DNA of 64,000 nt, from NCBI GenBank assembly GCA_021234155.1, contig JAJEKV010000081.1, forward strand, positions 4,179,069 to 4,243,068. The letters run 5' to 3'. The DNA comes from Isoetes taiwanensis (Eukaryota > Streptophyta > Lycopodiopsida > Isoetales > Isoetaceae). Shown here piece after piece: positions 22,958 through 33,812 of this stretch; position 1 is the first letter of the stretch; the number at the start of each line of letters is the position of its first letter. The position numbers and the translations under genes are program-made. The notes beneath the pieces are model-generated. The model made no database searches. It was given only the letters and a program-made list of their open reading frames with translations, and was not told the DNA's origin.

Positions 22958-24070
22958 ATAACAGACGGTTGACGTGTTAGGGTGTAGGTTTGTCATCTTA
23001 TGGATGAGGGTTCGAGCCATGGTACTGTCAATCCATTTTGGTTTTTGCTTTAGTTGGTTAAGTTTAATATTCCCGCTAACCCATTTGTTTTTAGCTGAAT
23101 TACCAATGCTGATAGGAATGCTGAGGTATATAAATTGTCGTTATATTGTTTTCATGCATTTCCATTTTAGAGAAGAAACTGTCATAGGTCTCACTATTAC
23201 ATATGGAGCAAAATCTTTGGTGTAACGTACCTTTTGGTGGACTGTAAGCATGTTTCCCTAGAGGACTATGCTGGAACTGAACTATCTAAAGAGGTATGCA
23301 TAGGTGGATTAGAAGGCACACACCCTCTTATTATCTGCAAATTGCTCTCTCATAGCCCACTCTTTTGCTGAGAATATGCGGAATACCATTCTTGGAAGAT
23401 ATATTTGGAAGATATATTTCATAGAAAAGGTAATCAATTTGAATCTTGAAGGCATAATTTCTACACAATATGTAGATGAAGAAACTCAAAAAAGGATTTC
23501 ATTTTCAACTTTCATGGTTTGGAGCCAACTTTCATTATTTGCAAGGTACACAATTTTTAATTTGCATGTCTGCTAAGTGGTAGGGTTTCCATTTTTCTAT
23601 TTCATTTTTTTCAAGGTACACAATTATTGCATCTCTATTAAATGGCTGGTTGCCCAGGCATTAATGCAAGATCAAGCGGCTGTTTTACTGATTTTTGCAT
23701 GAACTACCCAGTTTTGGGTCAACCTTTTGTGTCTACCGAACATAGGATACTCTGGTTAAAGACGCTTCATACATTCTTTTTGAGTATTAGCGCAGAGTTT
23801 GAAGTGTAGTTTTGTGGATAGGGATTATGGCTGGATTGTTTCCTTGGAAATTCTTTCAAAATAGACATCAAATATCATTCCAAGTTATGGAATATTGTGT
23901 TTGCATAGCTAAAGGAGTAGCAGGAACGGTAAAGCTAGACATGGCTTTGATACTCTACTAACTTGGCTTTGCTCTACACTTGCAGGAACAAATTATCCCA
24001 TTTATTATAATTTTGAATCTTTGTAAGGTGAGTATTGTCTTTTTCATTCCCTTTTTCTGATGTGCAAATT
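22958..24070. other. No gene recognised
   Basis: AT-rich. A short exon-like piece bounded by TTGCAG (about 23985) and GTAAGGTGAG (about 24025) has no recognisable product. Confidence 0.3.
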
Positions 24071-24160
24071 CAGATGATTGCTGGATTTGTGGTAGTTGGG
24101 ACTATTCTACATGCATTTCTTCATCTAACCTGTGACTTTCCAGGACTTATCAATGCTTGG
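24071..24160 (+). pseudogene. Respiratory burst oxidase (RBOH) exon fragment
   Basis: RBOH proteins are plasma-membrane NADPH oxidases that make extracellular superoxide. Following an acceptor-like CAG (24071-24073), the frame reads MIAGFVVVGTILHAFLHLTC then DFPGLINA. This matches the membrane segment with the haem-ligand-type histidines and the HLTCDFPRL block of plant RBOHs. Only about 29 residues are present. Neither neighbouring exons, EF-hands nor the FAD/NADPH domains are seen nearby. It is a single-exon remnant or capture. Confidence 0.55.
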
Positions 24161-27100
24161 TTTCCAGATTTGCTTTTCACTTCTGAAGCAGAAAAAGTTT
24201 TTACTCCAGGAATTTGCTAATGTGTTGCCTCCCATAGCTGTGGCAATCTCTGATAATAGAAGAAAACATGTTTGCCATAGTTTTGAAGCTTTACTAGACT
24301 GTGGCTTGAAGACAAATCTTTGCATGATATAGCCAACTGTGAAGCTTTGCTCTATCGCTATAATGAAGAAATATTTCATACTTGGATTTGATGCCATTGT
24401 TTTTTTCTGTTTGTGTATTAGAATATTATGACTGGAAAATAGGAACAGTAAGTGCCATGGTAGCAATAGTCATAAAGGCTGTAAGATGGCTACATATAGC
24501 AACCCTTCTTTTGTCTCCAAGTAGACCACTAAGACGCCACTAGATATTGTTTGCTCTTGCCGCCTTCCTAGATAGCTCTCGATATGATGTCATAACCACT
24601 GGATTGTTCAGCAATTGCTGTCGCCTTAAACCATTTACAATAAGAAAATGTAAAGCCTGCCAGACACTAGACAACCAGTGGAACAGTGAACAACCATGTA
24701 ACAAAAATGATGATCTTGCAGAACAGGCCAGGCCATGTAGGCCAAGACAAAATTATGTATTATATTTGCTGCCAGTTACAAGCAGCTGTTTGTAATGGGA
24801 TCGATTGATCTTTTCATTTTGTTAACAATTGGAGTGAAAGGAGGGCCAATATCACCAAGCAAATCCAGAATCCACTTCAGCTGCTACACTTGGACCGTAT
24901 CTTCTGTTCAGTACACTTTCATGACGTGACACAAAGGAAAAGGTATTAGTGCATCAAAACTTACAACGAATTTGATCTTAGATCAAATTGTCCAAGACTA
25001 CTGTCTTTACATGTAAATCTTTGAAAACCTTTATAATAGTTTTTGTAATTTCTTTGGAATCTATTTTGCAGCGTACACTTTTTGGTATGTTCCATGCTAA
25101 ATTTTACTATGTTAAATAAGTGTTCTTATTTCTCCAAAGTTTTGTCACTTTGCAAAGCTCAGCAAAGGAAACTTCAAAACTCAAGGACAGTTCAAAATAG
25201 AAAGCGGCAGTTTTGACCACCCATTGTGTTTTTTGACAACTCATTGTGTTGATGTAATGTATAGTTACGTTCTTTAGTTTATAGTTTATGTGATGAGAAT
25301 ATGCAATTTGGTTCAACTCCAAATAGAATAGAGAACTTGCTAAATGTGCATTATTATAGATGACAAATCACATGTTATAGCATGTGGAAGAGCTGGGAAT
25401 GGTGTTGGACTTCTTGAGATTATTATGTATATTGAAAATTATATATTTGAATCCCTATTTATACATGGTATTGGGAATAGGATGAGCATATAAGATATAT
25501 TTCATCCAATTTATAGAAAATAAATACCCAATTGGATAGGTTGAGCATAAACCAAGCAAATATATGATGCACTGGTGGCAATGATGTTGCACATTATTTT
25601 TCTAACATCAACTTGTAGCTCATAATAGTTTTGGATCTTCTCTACTTACTTACCTACCTATCTGCCTACCTACCTATAAATCTATCTATCAATCAGTTCA
25701 ATGTTATAGAGGGAATCGCCTTCGTAAAGTTCCTCTTAGTGACAAGGGGTTTCATCTTTATAGGGATATGCAATAGGACTCGACCCAAGGAAGTGTACAA
25801 TATTGTGATATAATCACACTTGGCCCAGTTGATTCATTGATTGATGGCATGTTAGATAAATTACTTTGCCTCAGCTTTCACTTTTATACTAACTATGATG
25901 TTGATCCAAGGAAGGAACAAGGATACTGCTCCGACATGTGTATATGTCTGGCATTAGGTCCTTACAACCTTCAATGACGTGGATGATTCCACAATGACAT
26001 AGGGCATGTCGACTTATATAATGTAGTGATAAACATTTTACTTTCATGATGTTTATTATGAAATTCCACTTTACATCCTTTATAAAACATCTCCAACTAG
26101 CATTTTTAAATGTTCCATTTATTCTTGCACAATTCAAATATATAATTGTTTTTATTACACTTCTATTAGATACATCTATGCACTTCCACAACCTGAGTTT
26201 ACAATCGCTTATGACAACTGATGCTCGGCATCGCCGGGCACACGTTTCTAGTCCATATTAATAATTGAGAACATAGAATTCCATCTGTAAGTGAGTTATT
26301 AAGGTTCTGCATCATTTTCTACTCAATACTTTAAATTAGTTATTTATTGCTGTCATGTAGAATTAATCCCATAAGCTTAAATTAGCTTGGCAAATGCATC
26401 AGCTCATCTCTCCTTAGAAAAGCCAAATATCTCTTAACTTGTTAGCAAGTTCTGTTTTGAGCAAACTGCTAGTTACCTTGTGCAAAATATACATATTTCA
26501 AGTGGATCTAAATTAAAGACCTATTTATGATCTATTCCATAGCATTTGTGACCTACTTAATCAGTAGATCATGTTATTATGTGTAACTTAGAAATGTGAA
26601 TGCCATCAAAATTATGTATGGTTGTGACATACTTTGTGCATTTTGGAGGTAGATAGGTGTCCTTATATCCATAGTTTATGCAATGTTGACTTACGTGGCA
26701 AAGTAGTTGAGTAGCACTCTGGGGGCTATAAGGTTATAGGGACCCGTGATCGACCAAAAGAAAATGCAGAGGGTGATCATGGGTTCTGTTATAAGCCCAG
26801 GGCCGACCACGGGGGATGGATTCCATCACACGAGGAGGCCGTTCCAAGATGGAAGTGGCGAGTAGGGCCATTATGGGTTTTTTTCTAAAGTATGTCGCCA
26901 TTTTTCAAATAATTTGCTCAATCGTGCACTTGCCCCTGCTCCAAATCCTTGCTCCTCCTTTCCAAAATTTGTCCATCATGTTGATTTTTCTCGGATCGGA
27001 CAAAAATCCGCCTCGATTGCTTCAAGATTTGAACAAATCTCGATGGATTTCATCGAGGGCGCTATCAAATCCAATTTGAAATCTGTCTATCAAATCGCAA

Positions 27101-27504
27101 TAAGAATTTCCCAGGCAACTAGTTCATCAAATTTGCACAATGGATGCACAAAAAAAAAGGACCCTCGATTCAATCGCAGAAGAATTTTTCTCCTCCTTGT
27201 GCGGGCCTAGATTGCTTGCTCAATTAATCCATTACGTATGTTTTTTTGGCCCGATTTTGGTTGAGATCGACCTTAAATTGGAATCGAATGATCAAATGCA
27301 AAATCAAGCAAGTCTTCGAGAGCTTACGAATGCGCAAAAACAGAGGAAAAATCAAAGGAACATGTTTTTTTCTAAATCCAATCGGCAAAATGCATTCTAA
27401 CAGCATACTTTGGCCGGATTAGCAACACAATTATCAGCATTATGCTAAGTAGGACCCTTCAATCCAGCAATGCCATATCCGTTGTGAATCGGGCTCGAAT
27501 TTGA
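24161..27504. other. Intergenic, AT-rich, no gene recognised
   Basis: The open stretches at 24132-24332 (plus), 25889-26191 (minus) and 26816-27400 (plus) carry no recognisable domain. CTACC/CTATC microrepeats occur at 25640-25690. Confidence 0.35.
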
Positions 27505-27897
27505 TCGCGTTGCTTCAGTTCTAAGGAAAAAATCCGCGGCCCGGGATGCACAAATAGGGCCGAGCAAGGTTTTTTGGATATAGAGGCGACCGGTTGGGAT
27601 CATATTCTCGAGATGTGTCTTGTCGGGTTGCAGCTGTTAGATCTTCTCAGAGCTCGGGCTGTGTGCAAGAAATGGAGGCAAATCACTGCCTCGCCTCATT
27701 TCTTGAAGCTCCGAGACGTTTTCAAGCCCCAAACCATGGTCGTTCTTGTTTGGAATTTCGCAGAGCCATACTTTTGTGTGTCGTTCCTTTTCTTTGTGCA
27801 TAAGCGGCTTGATAACAAAACTAGAAGAAGATCCATGGCATTGATGGCATTGATGAAGGGCAACATATGGGTAGGTCGCAAAAGCTACCGGGGATAA
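27505..27897 (+). pseudogene. F-box-like fragment without a start codon
   Basis: F-box proteins link substrates to SCF ubiquitin ligases through SKP1. The open frame (27505-27897, closed upstream by TGA at 27502) contains WDHILEMCLVGLQLLDLLRA then RAVCKKWRQITASPHFLKL. This is the helical F-box pattern (LL..RaVCKxWr.l..sp.Fl). The usual LP at the first helix is not well kept, there is no ATG before the motif, and no kelch or LRR domain follows. It is most likely a decayed piece of an F-box gene. Confidence 0.55.
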
Positions 27898-29310
27898 AAC
27901 CACAGGAAAAAACGCCATAGTTATTTCTTCTTAAGGCTCTGATTCATCCCAAATTGTCCGGCAAATCTTTGTTCTAGCATCCCAAATCATCTCCAAGAGG
28001 TTTGAATATGAGAAAAAATAGTTGTGGACTCACCAGAAGCTACCAAGAAATCGGCCGAGTTTTGTATCGCGTGGGCGTGCGAATGCCGCTATGGCGGACG
28101 TCGGAATAATGGCCGCAATAAATGCAGTGTATTAATGGCCGCAATAAATGCAAAGTGCACACATGTCTCACCAAGTATTAGTGTATTAATGGACACAATA
28201 AATGCAAAGTGCAACGTGTCATGCGACCGTAATTTTGAAGAAAGAAATTAGGTGCGAACAGAAATTGGATACTGCTTTATATAGGAAGGGAACCTATGCT
28301 CTTAATAAATGTCAGTTACTACCTATAGAATCCAGTATGTATAGGATCATAGTCGACATGACTTCTTACCATCATGTATTGTTGAATAACAATGACTCTT
28401 TAAACCAGTTGAAATTCTACACGCAAGATTACCAAGCAATTTCACTATATATCCTGCATTTGTATTTCATCAAAACCCTATGACAAAAATATGCCAGGAA
28501 AGCCACAATATTACTTGATGAATGTATAATCCATTTATACTATTTATGTATGTAGCTGCTTTTGCTAGACTGTAATTCCAACTATGTCTAAAAATAATGT
28601 CAAGCTTTCATGCATGGGAAAGTGTAGTCCACTCCACATAGACACCATAAATTACAGTTCAAAGGACCTTGCCTGCATTTCAGATCTATTGTTGGAGCAT
28701 TACAGGGTGCTTGCAACCTCATATTTTGCAAGCCATTGTGAAGCCATTGCAAGCCATTGTGAAGCCATTGAAGGCGACGTAGAATTTTACTTTCCTTCAA
28801 AGAATGGAAACTGTAGATCATAACATTTTGGACCTTATGTCTTCTGTGAAGAATTCCCAACATCCACAAGATGAAGGTCATTAATGCATAGTATGATCTT
28901 CTGTAGAACCAGTTACTTACTGGGAGGGCATCAATAGCTTGAATGTGGACTAGGCTACTTAATAGCCATGTTTTCCTGATAGAAATTCGAGCACCATCAA
29001 CTGCCAAGGTCACATACACTATCAACTAGGTATAGTCAAGATGCAAGGCAACAAGCACATAGGTTTATTTTTTGTTTGCAACTTCGATATTATTCAACTC
29101 CTTATTCATAGAGCAGATGGTTTCAAGTTCTAAATGGTGCCATATAACAATGGTTGTTAAAAGTTGTCGAATCTTAATGCACATGTGTGCTTGGGCAACC
29201 AACCACAACAACAAATGATGTTACTCTTGACGTAGCATATCGTGAGTAATTCTTTTGCCCTTAGGTTTTAAGCATAGTAGAGTAATAGAGGAATTGCCAC
29301 ACCTTTGTTT
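27898..29310. other. Intergenic with two short tandem repeats
   Basis: GTATTAATGG.C.CAATAAATGCA recurs two to three times at 28105-28215. GCAAGCCATTGTGAAGCCATT is present twice in tandem at 28727-28770. No gene is recognised. Confidence 0.5.
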
Positions 29311-30312
29311 TGTTACAGGGCAAGAATTTTTCTTTTGAAATAACCCCCGCACGCGTATTGACGTCGTCTAGCTACCACCCACTCCTTTGGATCCCGGATC
29401 CCCCGTGCTAGACTTGTCGGCTTGCGGCTAAGGAAGCACCAACACAAGCCCTGATTTCTTCAAGAAATCCCTCTGAGGTCAGCACCAACCAGGGGCTTTA
29501 CCCAAACCGACACAGGCAGAACCAATAACGCTCCTATGATCGCTTACCTAGTCTTGGTTTGCAGCCTCACCCTATATGGGTTCGATTCAATCCGACTTCT
29601 TGGCGTTAGCGACTGTCCTCAAAGCCCACTATTAGTTTTGGAATCAAATTCCGATCCCTTAGCTTGATTCACGAATTCTACAAAATCCGATTAAAGCGAA
29701 ACGACTTCTAGTCTCGAACCCGGTTTCACCGTCTCCGCTTTTGAATCCGACCTCTCGGGCTTTATAGAACTCATCTTTGAGTTCACCAACATCTGCATGC
29801 TTGAATCCGGCCCAGTCGGGCGTTGTTTGATCCAAATCCATGCACTACGACTCCGGTTCAAGATGCGGCGGTGGCCTTCTCCACGAACTCGTTTTCGATA
29901 TAACAAGTTTCAACAAGACCCATCGAATCAATAAACGCCATGTGTCACTTTAATACTACATATTAAAACCATAGCTTGCTTCCAAACTTACATTTAAATA
30001 CATTTGCCCTAGGGCCTTACATTAACATTAACAACTAATGTTAACCATGTAAGTTTACGGTCTTACCGCCCGATCAATCTCGCTAGCTCTTGCCGCTACT
30101 AATATTAACAATATTAGCGTCCCTAGCGGGCCATTATCCGCCGCTAGCCTTTTATAACTAATTACCCCCGCATCCCGTCACGGCGGGCGATTCACATCAA
30201 CACGCCCATTGAATCTGGCGCGGAACAATCGCGACGGTGAGTACTCTACGTGCTCATGGGCGTTATTGTCAAGGGCCCGATTCGGCTATGCCCTTGGGAG
30301 CACCTCGTAACA
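29311..30312 (-). repeat. 3' LTR of the gypsy element
   Basis: About 1002 bp, beginning TGTTACAGGG and ending CCTCGTAACA in plus orientation, so the termini are TG...CA with a short inverted TGTTAC/GTAACA. Shared blocks with the other LTR include AAATAACCCCCGC, GCTACCACCCACTC, ATAGAACTCATCTTTGAGTT and TTAATACTACATATTAAAA. Confidence 0.95.
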
Positions 30313-30330
30313 TTCCTCCCCTCCTTTGGA
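30313..30330 (-). promoter_or_regulatory. Polypurine tract of the gypsy element
   Basis: On the minus strand CCAAAGGAGGGGAGGAA ends directly at the first base of the 3' LTR. This is where plus-strand DNA synthesis of an LTR retrotransposon is primed. Confidence 0.88.
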
Positions 30331-30908
30331 CCTTGCCCTCAAGGTTGATTCTTTAGATGAGGAACTACAGCACTAATTCCTCCGCCTCCCGGGTGGCATC
30401 CTGGGAGATCGGGTCTTGCCACGAACCGGATGTTCTACCACATCCCTATTAGCAGTACTGCCAACTCTTTTATCTAAAAGACGTTCAAGCGTTCTGAAGG
30501 AGTTTAAGACGATGGGTATACTTTACGGACTAACCACGCATGCGGTATCCAAATAGCCCTCTTAAGTTGACTTACATGAAACACGTGATGGATCCCTACT
30601 TCACTGGTAAGTTCAACTTCAGATCTTGTTTCCCGACCCTTTTAGTAATCCTAAAAGGCCCAAAGATACCGCTGGAGTAAGTTTGGGCACTTTCGACCTT
30701 TGGTTAAAGGCGCGCATGTGTTCATTCTTAGTGCCGGCGGATAAACGACCGAGTAAAAAACATGTAATCACCTTACGCATAAGAAATATCTCGTCTATGC
30801 TGATTAGCAGACGCTCGTGCCCTATCTTGAGCTTTTCGCAATGCTTGCTTGCACTGCCGCAGGATTGCATCCATATCATGCAGCATGTGTATTGCAACTT
30901 CGGTTCTA
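30331..30908 (-). pseudogene. Gypsy integrase C-terminus and chromodomain-like tail
   Basis: In shifting minus frames one reads a helical block EVAIHMLHDMDAILRQCKQA ... ARASANQHRRDISY (integrase C-terminal linker). Next to the PPT lies SWQDPISQDATREAEELVL, the W..L...DATWE..E.L pattern of a retroelement chromodomain, followed by NLEGKVQ. Several frameshifts are present. The integrase core continues beyond the 13.6-kb insert at 44507. Confidence 0.8.
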
Positions 30909-31083
30909 ACACACTCACCCCAAGTTTTGGTCCACTGTTGAAAAGTATAGTTTTTTTTAGGTCCACATGTTCTTTATTCAGAGATTTCAAAAAAACCTAC
31001 ATGTAGATCTGTGGAGGTGTGGTTTTACTAGCTAACGGTGTTGTTTTTTAAGTGGACAAGGAACGTCCACTGTTATTTTTTTA

Positions 31084-31398
31084 AGGAGCTGTGGTTTTTG
31101 TTTTTTTTAGGACGTGTGGTTTTTTAAGGAGGTATGTTTTTTGTTAAAAGAACTGTGGTTTTTTCTTTTGAGGTAGTGGTATTTTTAAGGTGGTGTAGTT
31201 TTTGGAGATGTGGTTTATAAGTAAGTGTAGTTTTTTTTTTAAGGAGCCGTGGTCTTTGTTTTTTAGGACGTGTGGTTTTTTAAGGAGGTATGTTTTTTGT
31301 TAAAGGAATTGTGGTTTTTTCTTTTGAGGTGGTGATGTTTCTAAGGAGGTGTAGTATTTGGAGGTGCGGTTTATAAATAAGTGTAGTTTTTAGGAGGT
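31084..31398. repeat. ~158-bp tandem duplication in the left subterminal zone
   Basis: The unit AAGGAGC.GTGGT..TTGTTTT ... GGACGTGTGGTTTTTTAAGG ... TAAGTGTAGTTTTT is present at 31084-31240 and 31242-31398. The whole zone 30950-31440 is G/T-rich on this strand with GTGGTTTTT motifs, resembling the subterminal repeats that transposases bind. That role is an inference. Confidence 0.8.
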
Positions 31399-31670
31399 TT
31401 TTTCTAAAGGATGTAATTTTAAGGTTCTTTATAGCTAATTTTGTAAGCATCATTATACAATCATTGCACTGCTCCCATCCATATGACACCCCATAAAGTA
31501 TTCATGTTGTCATTACATGCCATGTGTAAAAATGCAATATCTCATCTATTGTCCCTCTACCCCTCATGCTTATAGAAAACTAGAATGCAAAGGCATTATG
31601 AAGATCCCAATGAATTGAACTGAATTTAACTTTAACGTCCATGGGGACCAACAAGCCTATCGATCCGAGG

Positions 31671-31922
<252 letters not shown>

Positions 31923-32264
31923 CTTTTTATGCCTCAAATCCATTTTTTGATCATATGGACATGATCTCGAGTCCCATTCGGGCCTTATGGGAGTTGAAAG
32001 CACACAATAAAAACCTTATAGAAATCGGATTCAAAAATTATTTGCTTTGGTTTTTCTTCACGGTTCATTGAGAGAAAAATATATCCATTTCTCTCAATCA
32101 CATTAGTTCCAAATCAAGCCAAATTTCTTTCCACATGTTCCTACAAGTTCCACGATAGTCATTTCAAATATCGCCCAAAAATGTTAAAAAAACACTCAAG
32201 ATATCATCATTTGAGTGTACATATCTTTTTTCTGCCATAGGAATGTGCAATGGACAAATTTTAC

Positions 32265-33812
32265 ATCCCACTTGGCTTCAAACATGCCACCTAGGCTCAA
32301 ACATGCCAAGGTGGCTCAAACATGCCACCAAGGTGGCTCAAACATACCAAGGTGGCTCAAACAAGCCACCAAGGTGGCTCAATATGCCAAGGTGGCTTCA
32401 ACATGCCACGCTGGGCTCTAACATGCCATCTTGGGGCTCCAACATGCCAAGGTGGTGCAAACATGCCACCTAGGCTCCACCATGCCACCTAGGCTCCAAC
32501 ATGCCAAGGTGGCTCTGGCATGCCACCTAGGCTCCAACATGCCAAGGTGGCTCACAACATGCCACCTAGGCTTAAATATGCCAAGGTGGCTCAACACATG
32601 CCACCTAGGCTCCAACATGCCCTTTGTGGCTCTAACATGCCACCTAGGCTCAAACATGCCAAGGTGGCTCAAACATCGCGTGGGCTCCAACATGCCACCT
32701 AGGCTCCAATATGCCAAAGTGGCTCAAACATGCCACCCCTAGGCTCCGGCATGACAAGGTGGCTCAAACATGCCAATGTGCTTCAACATGCCACCCTAGG
32801 CCAACATGCCGCGTGGGCTCTAACATGCCACCTAGGCTCCAACATGCCACCTAGGCTCCAACATGCCATCCCAGGCTCCAACGTGCCATCTAGGCTCCAA
32901 CATGCCAAGGTGTCTCAAACATGCCACGTGGGCTCCAACATGCCAAGGTGGCTGTAACATGCCACCTAGGCTCAAACATGCCAAGGTGGCTCCAACATGC
33001 CACCTAGGCTCCAACATGACAAAATGGCTCAAACATGCCACCTGGCTCCAGCGTGCTCAAACATGTCAATGGGCTCCAACATGCCACCTATGCTCCAACT
33101 TGCCAAGGTGGCTCAAATATGCCCGCGTGGGCTCCAACATGCCACCCCTAGGCTCCCACATGCCAAGGTGGCTCAAACATGCCACCTAGGCTCCCACATG
33201 CCAAGGTGGCTCAAACATGCCACCTCGGCTCAAACATGCCATGTAGGCTCATTTAGGCTCCAACATGCCAAGGTGGTTCACCCACGAGGGCTCCAACGTG
33301 CCTTCTAGGCTCCAACATGCCAAGGTGGCTCAAACATGCCACCTAGGCTAAAAAATGCCAAGGTGGCTCCAACATGCCACCTAGGCTCCAACATGCTCAA
33401 ACATGCCACGTGGGCTCCAACATGCCACCTATGCTCCAACATGCCAAGGTGGCTCAGGCATGCCAAGATAGCTCAAACATGCCACCTAGGCTCCAACATG
33501 ACAAGGTGGCTCAAACATGCCAAGTTGGCTCCAACATGCCACCTGGGCAGCAACATGCCATCTAGGCTCCAACATGCCACCTAGGCTCCAACATGCCAAG
33601 GTGGCTCAAACATGCCACGTGGACTCCAACATGCAACGTGGGCTCCAACATGCTAAGGTGGCTCAAACATGCCACGCGGGCTCCAACATGTTACATGCCA
33701 GCTAGGCTCCAACATCCCACGCGGGCTCTAACATGCCACCTAGGCTCCAACATGCCAAGGTGGCTCAGGCATGCCACCTAGGCTCAAGCATGCCACCTAG
33801 GCACTCCAAGTG
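32265..33812. repeat. Minisatellite array, ~19-bp unit, two alternating subtypes
   Basis: About 80 units of GGCTCCAACATGCCACCTA or GGCTCAAACATGCCAAGGT fill the stretch. The two subtypes, ending CCACCTAGG and CCAAGGTGG, often alternate. Units vary by substitution and small indels and are mostly 19-20 bp. Shorter patches of the same unit occur inverted at 36238-36315 and direct at 37765-37960, each next to an arm of the palindromes. Units of 19-20 bp leave all frames open, so the predicted repeats are not proteins. There are no unique spacers, so this is not a CRISPR array. Confidence 0.96.

Noticed and set aside
29311..30312. Solo LTR unrelated to the LTR at 50.65 kb
   Set aside because: A purine tract and chromodomain-like coding adjoin it, and its outer TGTTT flank matches that of the other LTR. 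It is therefore one end of a full element.
32215..33781. Many overlapping frames reading MPPRLQHAK-type repeats, suggesting a repeat protein
   Set aside because: All phases and both strands stay open because the 19-20-bp minisatellite lacks stops. There is no start context, domain or codon bias.
32265..33812. CRISPR-like repeat/spacer array
   Set aside because: Units are contiguous and degenerate, with no unique spacers, and the sequence is a plant nuclear genome.
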